This document shows, piece after piece, positions 11,256-22,134 of a stretch of 64,000 nucleotides of DNA (positions are counted from its first letter, which is position 1; every line of letters begins with the position of its first letter). Made by a program: the position numbers and the translations under genes. This DNA comes from Isoetes taiwanensis. Its lineage: Eukaryota; Streptophyta; Lycopodiopsida; Isoetales; Isoetaceae. The stretch covers positions 7,243,889 through 7,307,888 of the forward strand of contig JAJEKV010000070.1 in the NCBI GenBank assembly GCA_021234155.1. The letters are read 5' to 3'. The notes under the pieces are model-generated. The model saw nothing but the letters and a program-made list of their open reading frames with translations. It did not search any database and was not told the origin of the DNA.

Positions 11256-12578
11256 GGCCCCTCAATAGATGTTTAGATATTGAGGGAACTGGACATGCAT
11301 CTGTCAAACATCTATTTATTGGGCCAATTTGAGACCACATAAATCTTCATGACATGAATGTCCTCACCAATAATGTCGCATATTAATCCAGGCATCAAAT
11401 TTTGGCATAATGGAACTACACTACATTGGCTACTTGCTACTGAATAATCCTAGTCTCAGCGCACGCAAACTACAGGGGCCAAAGAATAAACATACTATTC
11501 AAAAGTAATGTACCTTTGCTGAAGCACGCGCCATCCGTTTGGTGCTAGTGAATTAGAAGAACAATAAGCCGCCCAAGAATGTGTGAGAATCAAATGGCTA
11601 AGCAGCTCTGTTCGCCAGAAAATAATTTGAAATTCAAATTTCCCCCTATAATGACCATCAAACATATTTCAAACTTGTGTGGGCAGGCCCGTGTCATTTT
11701 GGACACGTGCGAGTTTTTAAAATTTAAATTCACATTCGACCACATGGTTATTAATTACAAAACTATTGTGTCAGGCCACAGATAATAATTTAAAAATGTG
11801 CGGGCGATGGTGTGGCCTACTTTGCCCCATGTGGCATACCTGATGTCCAATCGCATTTAATGTTTGGGGCACATTTATTTTAGAAGTCTATTTTTATGGT
11901 CTTTTTGTAAGGTCTATTTTTTGTTCAAAAAGCTCCACCATTTGCATGGCTGCCACTTATCATTCGCCCATTTAACCTCATTACATGTCCCTTTTAGAAG
12001 CTTATTCTTTTCTTTCCGACCATTACTCTCTCGTGGCTTGGCCAGAGTTTGGAGCAGCACGACCTTTGGGCGGCATTTTTACGATGATCTTGAGCGCCTC
12101 GGAGTTCTTGAGTTCTTGAGCGTTTCGGAGCAAGTCTGCAATCAAAAAGCAAAAAATAAAATTCAAAAACACATATATATTTCCATAAGCAATTGATGGT
12201 CGGGTTTGGTTAGCCGATTCGACTTTGGATTGACGGGTTTCATTCCGATCGACTTTAGATCGACGGTCCGATCGAGCAGTTATTTAGATTTCGCAGATCG
12301 ACTTCAAATCTTACGATTGCGCCTAATGGACGGCACGCGATTAGACCGGCAATGGTTCAACGACCGCCGAATTATGAAATCCAAAATTAGATTTCACTCA
12401 TCCGCTAAAAAGGTAGTACAATTTACGGATAATTTGAAACTGCCACCTAATCTTGTCGTAGCCTTTCTTGCCATTCGAAGAACTTGAAAGAACTGGGAAA
12501 CAATGTCAAGCGCCTTCACATAAGTCCATCTACTCTTTTGGATCGTCCGCTGCAATTTAATCCCATAGTCTTACGAGA
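11256..12578. other. stretch without recognisable gene
   Basis: AT-rich to 12.1 kb, then a block at 12,190-12,540 richer in CG and TCGA-type steps (repeated GATCGACTT). Short ORFs at 11,864 and 12,206 show no family motif. Confidence 0.45.
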
Positions 12579-12860
12579 TTGAATAACGTTGGAGAGGAAT
12601 ATTACACGTTGACGACGAATTTGAAGAGGAGGGTGGGAAATTGCAAGATAGAATCAGTCGATCCGAAAGCAGTATACCATGGAGTTCTTCTGGGAAATGA
12701 TCATGTGAAGATCCTAGTTACCAGTTGCCATTTCAACGACGAAGCATTACCCAGAAGGCATCCTGATGGAGATGCAGTCAGAGAAAGCATCGGAACCTTT
12801 GTTGCATGGTCAGTAATTCGCGTAAAAAAGGTAAGAGTTTCATTTTTTCGAAAGAAATAG
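12579..12860 (+). pseudogene. transposon-associated N-terminal domain fragment (DUF8039-like)
   Basis: The open frame, without an ATG start (it begins at TTG), contains VDPKAVYHGVLLGNDHVKI and, further on, SIGTFVAWSVIRV. This hG..LG.D.VkV ... da.GtfVaW pattern is what I recall from the DUF8039 / En-Spm-associated domain. The same pattern opens the two transposase-like genes in this window (LGEDKVGVAI ... PCIMPWPIA at 15.7-15.9 kb; GVLAVFEG ... GSFILW at 10.1-10.2 kb, -). No cysteine cluster or acidic motif follows, so this is a fragment of a related element or a lone exon. It ends at TAG 12,858-12,860. Confidence 0.5.
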
Positions 12861-13074
12861 AGGAAGATGCATCAGAAGAAGTAGGTTGAGTACATATACT
12901 AAGATGCTCAAGCTGATTCTGTCATATGTATAAAATTGCTACGCTTGTAGACCAGACCATTCATTCAAAATTTCAAAACTATAAGGCCTGCAGACCAGAA
13001 CATTCAGGAATTTACAAAACAGTAGACACTCTATGTGTTATTCCTCAGTAGTATAAAATGCTGGCACAATAGTA

Positions 13075-13497
13075 TCAAATGCTGGCATAGGTTGTAACAA
13101 GAGAAGCTGGAACAGAAGAATTTTGCAAATTAGATGGTGCAGCTATTGGACTATTACCCAAAATGGCTTCGAGCTCTATAATTCTCATTCTCAGCTGAGC
13201 ATTCTCTAGTTCAAGCCTCTCCAGAGCACGGCATAACTTTTCATTGAATAAGCCTATGCTTGTAGCCATCCCCGAACACATCTCACTAATAACGGTCATA
13301 TTATGGCGGTAAATATGGAGACCTTCACGAAACTCTACATCGGTATAGGCCCTGGCAGGATTCCTTCTGGCACAGGAGGAACTTGAATACGCGTCAGGCG
13401 TGTGTTCAAACTGCTCAACCTCAGCGTCATTAAAGTTGACGCTACGCGTGGGAGGTGGGGGTGCCTCCTCCACCCCCTCGATCATGAGTTCTGGCAT
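13075..13497 (-). CDS. coiled-coil ORF of unknown function
   Basis: 140 codons. The first part is acidic and proline-rich (EEAPPPPTRSVNFNDAEVE). The rest is predicted from its pattern to be helical, with a leucine/isoleucine heptad-like C-terminal part (LERLELENAQLRMRIIELEA), i.e. a likely coiled coil for self-association. I do not recognise a family. It sits about 950 bp from the acidic ORF on the same strand, facing away from the transposase-like gene, so it may be an accessory gene of the same element (inference). The duplication boundary cuts its last five codons, so the unit B copy must end differently. Confidence 0.5.
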   Translation of the reverse strand: MPELMIEGVEEAPPPPTRSVNFNDAEVEQFEHTPDAYSSSSCARRNPARAYTDVEFREGLHIYRHNMTVISEMCSGMATSIGLFNEKLCRALERLELENAQLRMRIIELEAILGNSPIAAPSNLQNSSVPASLVTTYASI

Positions 13498-14448
13498 TAC
13501 TGAGCGAAAGAGATAATTAATGATCTACTAAAAAAAAAGGGACAACAAAAGCAGATTTGAACTGGAAGGAAACTAGAGATTAAGAGATTAATAGTAGTAA
13601 CTGTATATTAGTGAATTCACGCCAGGCGTGAATTGCAATAATTTATAATTTGAACTCTTTGAATGCACTTTTTGCCCATTTGCTAATTCGCGATTGGCGT
13701 GTAGGAGATTAATATTAAGAAGACTTGCCACGTGAATTAGGCTAATTTAAAGTTTAAACTCTTTGAATGCATTAATAGAATTAGAAAAAGTCTTATGTGT
13801 AAAAGATTAATATTAAGATAAGAAAGCTAGTTATTGATGCAATTCACGCCAGTCGTGAATTGGACTAATTTGCAATTTAAACCTTTTGCACACAAACTTA
13901 GTTCGTGCCTGACGTGATTTCAAAACTAAGGTTGAGCTCTTTCGAAACTAAGGGATGTGTTTACCAAATCAAAAGTTAAAAAGATGTCAGGCTTATCTTG
14001 ATCAGCAACTCCAAACTACTTACTTTGATCTGCCACAGCCTAAGAACATAACTCTGAAATGGCTTTTTTAGCATTAATGTAGAAGTGACAGTTAAAGCAA
14101 GTTGAAGAAATTAAAGTACAGCATTAAAGTGAGAGTAGAAACAAATTACAGAAATTAAGTCTTTATATTATCAGAAAAATATATTACAGTTAAAGCAAGT
14201 TGAAGAAATTACAGTATTTAAGTGAGAGTAGAAACAAATTACAAAAATTAAGTCTTTATATTATCAGAAAAATATATTACATAAGGAGGGTCTTTTATTA
14301 GAGTTGCCCAGCTCTTTCATTCAAGATAAAAAAGTTCAAGGCAGTTTAAGGAGATACCTAGCTCCATTCAAAATCTTAAGGTGAGGCCTTTCTTGGAGAT
14401 GCCCAGCTCGCTTTCATGAACAAAGAACTAAATAACAAAAAAAAAAGC
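13498..14448. other. AT-rich spacer with short internal repeats
   Basis: No gene. A block around 14,090-14,160 (GTTAAAGCAAGTTGAAGAAATTA, AAGTGAGAGTAGAAACAAATTA-type words, quoted in part) is repeated at 14,180-14,285. GAATTCACGCCAGGCGTGAATT-like inverted words recur near 13,615-13,640 and 13,840-13,860. Unit B has the same spacer at 33,125-34,065. Confidence 0.6.
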
Positions 14449-14847
14449 TTAGCCCTCGTCCTCCTCTTCTTCCTCTTCGCTTTCTTCTGCCATCTCCTCA
14501 AGGATGGCTTCTGCAACATCTTCATCATCAGAGGAGAAGGCATTCACGATTATCTGCTTCTTCTCTTCTTCCAATTCTTCCCGCCACTCCTCATCCGCTT
14601 CCTCCATTTCTTCTGCTTTTTCGATCTCCTTCTCCAGCTCTTCATCAGAATCTGCTGGTGTATGGGGTGACTCAAGGCTGCTAGTGCTGCTACTGAGATT
14701 TGGATTTCCTGGGCGAAGCTTGCCATCAAGAAAGAACTCCTCGCATTCCTCCGGACTGTGGTGCAGAAGGTAGCCACATCGGCATCTGTGGGAGGGGGGA
14801 AGGGATTTCGAGATCAATTTTTTGATCTCCTTCTTTGCCTCTCTCAA
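14449..14847 (-). CDS. acidic small protein with a cysteine motif, unknown
   Basis: 132 codons from MREAKKEIKK. The N-terminal third is basic and contains HRCRCGYLLHHSPEECEEFF, with three cysteines and nearby histidines that could bind a metal. The middle is serine-rich (SSSTSSLESPHTP). The last 70 residues are almost all Glu/Asp and probably helical, ending EEEEEEDEG. The frame may begin further upstream near the GGAA microsatellite. Function unknown. It is transcribed divergently from the transposase-like gene, with about 640 bp between the coding parts, and both units keep the reading frame nearly unchanged. That conservation is the best argument that it is real. An accessory transposon protein is my inference only. 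Confidence 0.55.
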   Translation of the reverse strand: MREAKKEIKKLISKSLPPSHRCRCGYLLHHSPEECEEFFLDGKLRPGNPNLSSSTSSLESPHTPADSDEELEKEIEKAEEMEEADEEWREELEEEKKQIIVNAFSSDDEDVAEAILEEMAEESEEEEEEDEG

Positions 14848-14944
14848 AGGCCAACCCCGGGATGGAGCGGATGGGCGACATGGCTCACTATGGTAGGAAA
14901 GATATTCGAAACCATGGTCGGAAAGATGTTCGAAAGCAAGGAAT

Positions 14945-15004
14945 GAAGGAAGGAAGAAAGGAAGGAAGGAAGGAAGGAAGGAAGGAAGGAAGGAAGGAAG
15001 GAAG
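14945..15004. repeat. (GGAA)n microsatellite, unit A
   Basis: 60 bp of GGAA/GAAG units with one AGAAAGG interruption after about three units. In unit B the tract is about 8 bp shorter and the interruption comes later, so the two copies differ in repeat structure. Confidence 0.95.
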
Positions 15005-15487
15005 CGAGGGTGCTTGCAGGAATGAAGAGTTTCAGATTGAAGGGTTCATCAGATATAGTAGTTGCATGCAAGATATCATATAGCTTAGAAGGCGCGGTTG
15101 TAATTATGATTCATCACATCATATACGAATTATACCCTATACGAATTAGCTATCATTAATTCTATAGAATTAATTACATCCTATGTTATCATTAATTCTC
15201 TAGAATTACCCACATGTTAGCTATACTTACAACTTATTTTTGCTTATATCTAATACTCTAGAATTACAACCTATACTTAATTCTTTAGTATTACTTACAT
15301 TAATTCTCGATAATTACCCACACCTCAACTATACTTACAATCTATTTTTGCCTGCACTTACAACATATATTTGCCCATTTAATGGTTTTTTATTTTTTGG
15401 TATTTTTTGAAGTTGCCCTTTAATCTATTCTTATAATTACTTTGTTCCTTTTTCGAGATAATACTAAGAACATTTAAATTTATATAG
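15005..15487. promoter_or_regulatory. AT-rich divergent intergenic region
   Basis: Lies between the leftward acidic ORF and the rightward transposase-like gene. It is rich in short repeats of the words CTAGAATTA, ATTAATTCT and CTATACTTACAA between 15,150 and 15,365. It could serve as a shared promoter, but no defined TATA box or start site could be fixed. It ends with a splice-acceptor-like TTTATATAG at 15,487. Confidence 0.35.
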
Positions 15488-18256
15488 GTGAAGCGTGTGG
15501 ATCCTAGAAAGGGTAAAAATGTAATGCCTTTCACCCCCAACATGTATCAACATTGTTACCACATGTTCTTATCACATTGTTACCCCATTATTAACATTGT
15601 TCTTGTAGGTCAATGGTGTAGACCACCCAAACGGTGTTGAGGCTGAGGCTACAAAGCAAATTATCCTCTACAGTAGGTTGAATTGGAAGAATAAGAAGGT
15701 CAAAGTGAAGCACCAATACTATAAGGAGCTAGTAGGTGAAGGAACTATCATACTAGCTGATCCTATCCAAGTTGTCAATGATGAAAGGTTAGGAGAGGAT
15801 AAAGTGGGTGTGGCCATAACAAGTTTATAAGAAAAATGGAAGGAAAAAGGGTCAAATCACCAGGATTGCACCGCTTGTATTAAACAATTAGAGGTTCCAT
15901 GCATTATGCCATGGCCTATAGCCTGCATTGAGTTTATAGGAGATTTTCTTTTACCAGAGCCAGAGGTTGTGGATGACACTGATTTTCTTAATACACCCCC
16001 AATAGCTGCCAGGACCACATTTTTAGAAAAGAGGGCACACTCAATAGTGAAACATTATCCTAGCAAGAGGTCCAAGTTAAGTAGTGATTGTTCACGTGAA
16101 GCTATGGCTAAGATAAGGGGAATAGAATGTTGTTGGGCTAATTGTGTTCAAAAGTTTGAAATTGATGAATTGGTAGAAGCAAGAGCCACCTTCCAAAAGT
16201 ATATTTGTGATGAGAGGAGGACTTACATGTACTCCATTCATGAGCTTGCACTTCAAGATGAAAAATATCCAAAGAATAAAAGATACCCACTACTAGAATA
16301 TGCCACATAAAAGTAGGAAAGATCAACAGGGAAAACTAGTTGTGGAGAAGAGATTGCCATCTCATTGTACACAGAAGAGTATATTGGAGGAAGTGAATGC
16401 TTTGCTTGGAGAACTAATGGTACCTGCAATATCTCAACCTAGCTTCAGTAGACTATGGAGCAAGCACTTCAAGCATGTCACTATAGACACTTCGAACAAC
16501 TTTGTAAAGTGCAACTTGTGTGCTAAGTTGAAAGAGATTCTGGATAAGACCAAGGAACCAAGCCAAAGGGTAAGATAAGGGAGCAAATGAAAGATCACAT
16601 AACAGACCAACTATCATGTAGATCCACTTATTGGATGTGGAGAACGTTATCATGTTTGGAACCCAATAACTATGTTTGTATTATACATGACAAGATGGAT
16701 CAATCGAAGACTTGTTTGCCGCAGTCAAGGGGGGTTCACATAGTTTTGGCCGTACAAACCATGTGAGTGACCCGAAAGGGTTTGTTTTCCCCTTAAATCA
16801 TATATATACTCGTACCTAGGGGTAGCTTTTTGGGGTTTTTAGGGTGATTTTGGCACTGTATGTGGCTGGAAAGGGGGTTTTTGAAAAAATTCAAATACGT
16901 ATACAAGGGGAGTTTTGCCGACCCCTTGTACGCAGGTGGCATACCCCCTATACAATAGGTGCATCCCCCGAGGCCGCAATATAGTTACATACCCAAGCAA
17001 ATCAACAGAGCTTATCCTATACAAGTCTCTCTAACAGGTGCAGTAGTGCATAACTCGGTGCCAATTTATTATGGCCATTTTAGTTTGCAATTGTGGAGTG
17101 ATGGTCCAGATTTTTGTATTGAAAGTGTGATGAGGTGCTTGAGGAACTATGAGAGTGGTTATTCTGGTGACCTCCACAACCCTGGAGGTGGTAGCCAACC
17201 ACTCTTCAGTGCATTGTTGGATAGAAAGCCTAATAATTTAGAGAAGTTTACTAAGGCAAGGTTTAGGAAGTCAGGTGCTTCTGAACATGTTGGAGCCTCA
17301 AGTTCACGTTCCCAACCTCGAGATCTACCTCCAAAGTTCCTCCTCCAACTTGACAATTGTGCTGGACAGAATAAAAACAGGTATATGTTCTCATTCCTAT
17401 TTTATTTGACAGCTGTACGTGTCTTTAAAAGAGTGAATTTAGGGTTCTTAATGCATGGACATACTCATGAGGATATGCATGCATTGTTTGGGAAGTATAG
17501 TGCGCAGTTGAAATCTCAAATTGTGACCAGTCTTCCTAGACTAATGGAAGTTCTTAGTGAATGCATCTCACCTTCTCCTATAGGGTTGATCATACAAGAG
17601 GTGCCTGATTGGAAGAATTTTATCGAAGGTTATGCTCTTGATATAGAAGGTCAATCTAGACCTCTTCAGTACACTTTTTGGGTCATAGGAAATAAGCCAA
17701 TAATACAATGGAAGATGAGACCTTCAGATGATAAATGGAGGCCAGATGAGGGAGTACCTATATGGCACGAAGATGAGAATGGTAAACCTAAGATTCCCAG
17801 GGGTCAACCAAAAGCTCTTAAGCCTTTTCAGAGGTGGATTCATTACAAAGCATATTGGATGGCATTTCTGAATACATCAAGTATTGAAAAAATAACCCTG
17901 ATGATACCAACTTTGCATTGATAGATTATTGGACACAGGTACATGGATTATTGGGACAAGTAGACACATCGTCTGATGAACTGAAAGATGGATCGCTACC
18001 TAAGTCTAAGTGGAGAGACTTGATAATACCTGAGGAAGTTGATGATGTGGTTAGTAGTATTCGCAAGTCAATGGCTCCTTCAGCTGCTGAAAAACATTAT
18101 GTTGGTCCTAGGAAAGGAACATCTAAATATCTTGGGCTGGAGGATTATGATCCCAAAGATGACTTGCTTTGCCATCAATTTGCACTTATAGTACCAGAGC
18201 GGAAAGATGCATTGTCCAGATGGTATTGCTTACTGGACCGAGTGCTGCTATTTTAA
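15488..18256 (+). pseudogene. DUF7869-type transposase-like gene, unit A
   Basis: An exon from 15,488 and a GT-AG intron at 15,513-15,608 are plausible. An N-terminal DUF8039-like part follows (LGEDKVGVAI ... PCIMPWPIACIEF, 15.78-15.95 kb), then CCWANCVQKF (16,130), KCNLCAKL (16,510), CIIHDKMDQ (Asp 16,689-16,691), LLQLDNCAGQNKN (17,340-17,380), HGHTHEDMHALFG (17,455-17,490) and a C-terminal domain to a stop at 18,256. The acidic motifs suggest a DDE/D nuclease (inference). Breaks: a stop near 15,830, frame changes near 16,300 and 16,575, about 290 bp of unrelated sequence at roughly 16,730-17,015, and a frame slip at an A6 run (17,887-17,892) where A7 would restore the frame. The shared breaks are also in unit B. 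It may be an inactivated transposase, or a gene damaged by sequencing errors. Confidence 0.8.
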
Positions 18257-21200
18257 CACTTTGCTTGGGTACTTTCCATCATGTATGAACAATTACTGCT
18301 CTATCCCCTTCAGTTTGAGATAGAAAAAGTCATAATCTGTCATGTCACGACTATGGTTACAGTACAATGCTTACAATTTGAACTGTGAAGGCATCAATTG
18401 TTGTTTTGGGGGGGGGCAAGCAACAAATTGAGCACAATAATAGAAAGTGAATCATTAATGAATGATGAGTTTGTGCATGCTGATTGCTAGAATTTGATAG
18501 GTTTAAAATTTGTCGGATTATTGCAGAACGAGCTAAGTGGATTGCATTTCTCTCGTGTGGAAATTATGGGGTTCCTTTCTATAGTTGCATTCGCAGCGTA
18601 AGCTTCTATTTGCCACCTACTGGACGATAAAAAATCATTCGCATTCTCATTCTATTCGCTGCCTTCGATTTTTTGCTTGAAAAATAAAACATGATCAAAT
18701 ATTTTTGCAGAGTTGCATTGGGTCTACCATTTGGAATTGTGGCCTGTTTTCGGCTTGATGTCATGTTCAATGATACAGTTATGAAAATTACATTGACTCT
18801 GGATCAAAGCTTATTTATGCCATAACATGCTTAATGAGACCTTCACCAATTTAATCTGATGTTTGACATAAAAGTATCTCTTAGAATAGAATAGAATAGA
18901 ATAGTCACATTGACTATAATCTATGCTCACATTGAAAATGGCAAACTAGAGTTGCCAATTTAGCTGACTCGGCAAATGCCCAATGCAAATATGGCTTTAT
19001 GGAAAATTATAGGAGGTGCATTAACTTTGCACGACCAGCTCAAAGAAGCATATGCTGTTCCAGCAAATGCTTGAGGCAAATGTTATATCATGGAATTCTA
19101 TGTCATTCATGATATGCCCAGGAGGGACAATTGAGAGATGCACTCTGTCCGTTCCAATTAAAGCTAGATGAATATTCACCCTCACTAAAGAATGTTGTCC
19201 CTTGGAAATCAAGTAACCTAAAATCCACATGCAAGGTGGCAGACGGGCATGTGCCCATAATTTATGCATTCTCTTGAAAGCCACTTATTAGCCTCCTTGA
19301 GCACTCATAGTTTAAGTGTGCACTTACTACTATGAAGATTATACAATGTAAATACTATGTTCCGTCTTGCCTTTTGAAGAAAAAGGCGCAAGGAGGTTGA
19401 AGAAATTTGAAAAACAAGGAGGTTGGAGAGATTTGAAAACCTTCTTTGTATGCTTTGTTGTCATCAATTCCAAATTTGTTAATATAATGTGCTTTATATT
19501 GATTCATTCTTTTGTTCACTTTGTATAGACAAACTAACATTCTTCATCTAACTTTGAGGAATTTATTACAGGATCATACAGAGTATTGGAATAGAAATGA
19601 TATAAATCAAGAGAAAAAAAATTGTCAATTTGTGATAAGCTTAAGGCCATCGTGTAAACGAACATGCAGGCATTGCTAGTGCATGAAAAAAGATAGTACC
19701 AGCATAGCAAAAGATCATCCTGATGTTGCTTTGTAGTCATTCTTTTCTACTATTTACTTAGTTGCTACTGAGATGAAATTCATTTCATTGTTTATTTGCT
19801 TGAACCACTGAGCAAAACGTTGAAATATGTATCAAAAACTAAATTTCTAAGAGGTATTCATTCTAGTCGTTCAAAAAAATTCTCATTGGCTTGAGCATTT
19901 TGTCATGCATGTAATGGCATCCACCAATGCATTATCCATTATTTCACTTCACAAGGTACATGAGAAAAATAAACCTTTTTGAACTGTAGTTTGTGATATT
20001 GACGTCTCAAAAATTATATTTTGTTCGTCACATTTTGGTTGAACTCCAAGGAGTGCATAAGGCGTCGGCAGTGCGTTAGTACTCAATGGTGAGGCAACCG
20101 ATTTACAATTACGGGCCTTTGGTTTAAATAGATCATTGCTTTATTGTCTCAACATATTTTTACCTATGGTATATATAAAATATATGTTATTGTCCCTAAT
20201 GCCGTAGATGTACCGGCCAATGCCCTTAGGCATAAAAATGTCATCCAGCACTGGCGCCCCTTAGCCTAAGAAATACTAGGACACCATGGTGTATGCTCTA
20301 GAAAGTTCATTTGGCCTGATAGAACAAGACTCAACACCACCATAAATTATCCCGCATTTAAGTCTCGCAGAGGTGTTCTCTTGATTGGAGAAAAAGGCCA
20401 ACACAAGGCCAACACAGACAAATTCCTCTCCACTCCATGCTCAATTTCAAAGGAAAAAATGGCACTTACCATTTGCAGTTTCAAAGAAATCCAACAACAA
20501 AATGAATTTGAACTATGTAATTCTACGTTGGGACTTAAAGATCTCTATCATATCTTTCTACCAATAAAACAACACACTATTCTGATGAAATTATAGGAGT
20601 TGCTAACCTAAGACAAATAAAGGGTTAATCACAACTTACTTGCGAATTTGACTGTCTTTCGAACATGAAGTTGACCTACACTTTGATCAGACATTCAATC
20701 ACTAGTTTGATAGGGATTTGACAACATTTTATCCTACCTTCGACCAATAATTTAGTCAAAACTTCAACCGAAGCTCTATCTATCGAAAAATACACTGGTC
20801 TACAGGAGCTAAGAATTGACTACAAGTTTATTCATGCCTTAAAGAAAACCAGTCTATACAATTGCTTCACCAAATATTTGACTAGTGGTTTCACTAGGCT
20901 TCACTTAAATTACGCAAGGTGCCAGAGCATGCCAAATTCTTATATATATTTGACTTATATATATTCTCGTAAGGGGATGCCTGGTTGCTTGATAATTGGG
21001 GCCATCTGGGCCCTCTGAATATCCACGTGTCATATTGGACGGCTCTGATCGGTTGAGTTATTTCCATGCAGCAGGAGACATGGCAGATTGGACGACCTTA
21101 CCCTCATTTTTTCCCTCTTCCATTGGATTTTGCAGAAGTTCGCTGTTGGCGGGTGGTACGTGCTTGCTCGTGGTAATGCTTGCTCGCGATTCCGGTTGAG

Positions 21201-22134
21201 CGGAATTGGAACATTGTGTGGTGGTGCTTCTCCAGATGCTGCTATGTACCTGCCTACGGTGGTGGATTTCGCTCAGCAGACATGTTTAGTGGATCGAAAC
21301 CCAACCCCCGATTCTCTCATCTTTACCCTTTCTTTGCTCAAGGCCTGGCTATGGCCAGGCCAGTGGGATTTTTGTTGTTGGCCTGAAGTCGAGTCCAGAA
21401 AAACAGAGAAAGATTATGGATTGTGGCAAAGCTTACCGGGCCTGGTCATTGCCGGTACATGTTCTACAAAGCTTCGTCTAATGCAGGCACTATTTCTTTC
21501 GTTTGTATTCCGAGCTTGATTCCCATCTCATTGTTTATAGGAAGAAACTAAAGTCCTTTGCTCACTCGTTTCACTACAAAAAATTTCTGATTCTCCAAAT
21601 GGGAAATGAAAGGACAATTTACCTTTTATTCACCCGGCATTCACCCATAAATCACCTTTACCATATACCATATGGAGAAGTTTCTCCCTGAAAATCATGG
21701 AGAACCAGTGGTGAAACTTGGAGAATTGATGGTAAATCTTGGACTGTATTCACCATTTATTCACCTCTAATTTACTATCAACATTTCTACTTCTATTCTC
21801 CATACATTCACCTTGTGAGCTCAAGAGCTACTTTTAAGCAAGGATTTGCTTAAGATCAATAATTGAATTTGTCACAAATTCTCCATCTTAGTGGAGTGAA
21901 TGAAGCAGTGCTGCAAAATAGCCCAGCTATGTAGATAATAGTTGTATCAAAAAATTGCTATAGGCATGCAGATAATAGCCAATACAAATGTCACCCTTTG
22001 CATGCATATACTGAGTAAATGATATTGGTGTGCACCATAAGCATCCATTATATGATCCATTGACCTGCATCAATTTAGAAAAATAATTAACCTTTTTGGC
22101 AGTTAATTTGAATCTCTTTTTTGCAGCGGAAGGG
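18257..22134. other. gene-less stretch of unit A
   Basis: No gene recognised. It contains a G-run at 18,409-18,416, an (AATAG)n microsatellite at 18,885-18,903, and a CACTACAAAAAA word at 21,572 followed by many TGGAGAA/TTCACC words that look like a CACTA-type subterminal region (weak). ORFs at 20,381 and 21,088 resemble no family. The unit B counterpart is 37,856-41,734. Confidence 0.5.

Noticed and set aside
14416-14773. Plus-strand ORFs rich in Leu/Phe and Ser opposite the acidic protein (also 34,033-34,390)
   Set aside because: Antisense shadows of the Glu/Asp-rich minus-strand frame.
21088-21519. 143-codon plus-strand ORF as a gene
   Set aside because: It is tryptophan- and cysteine-rich without any motif, and the unit B copy shifts frame several times.
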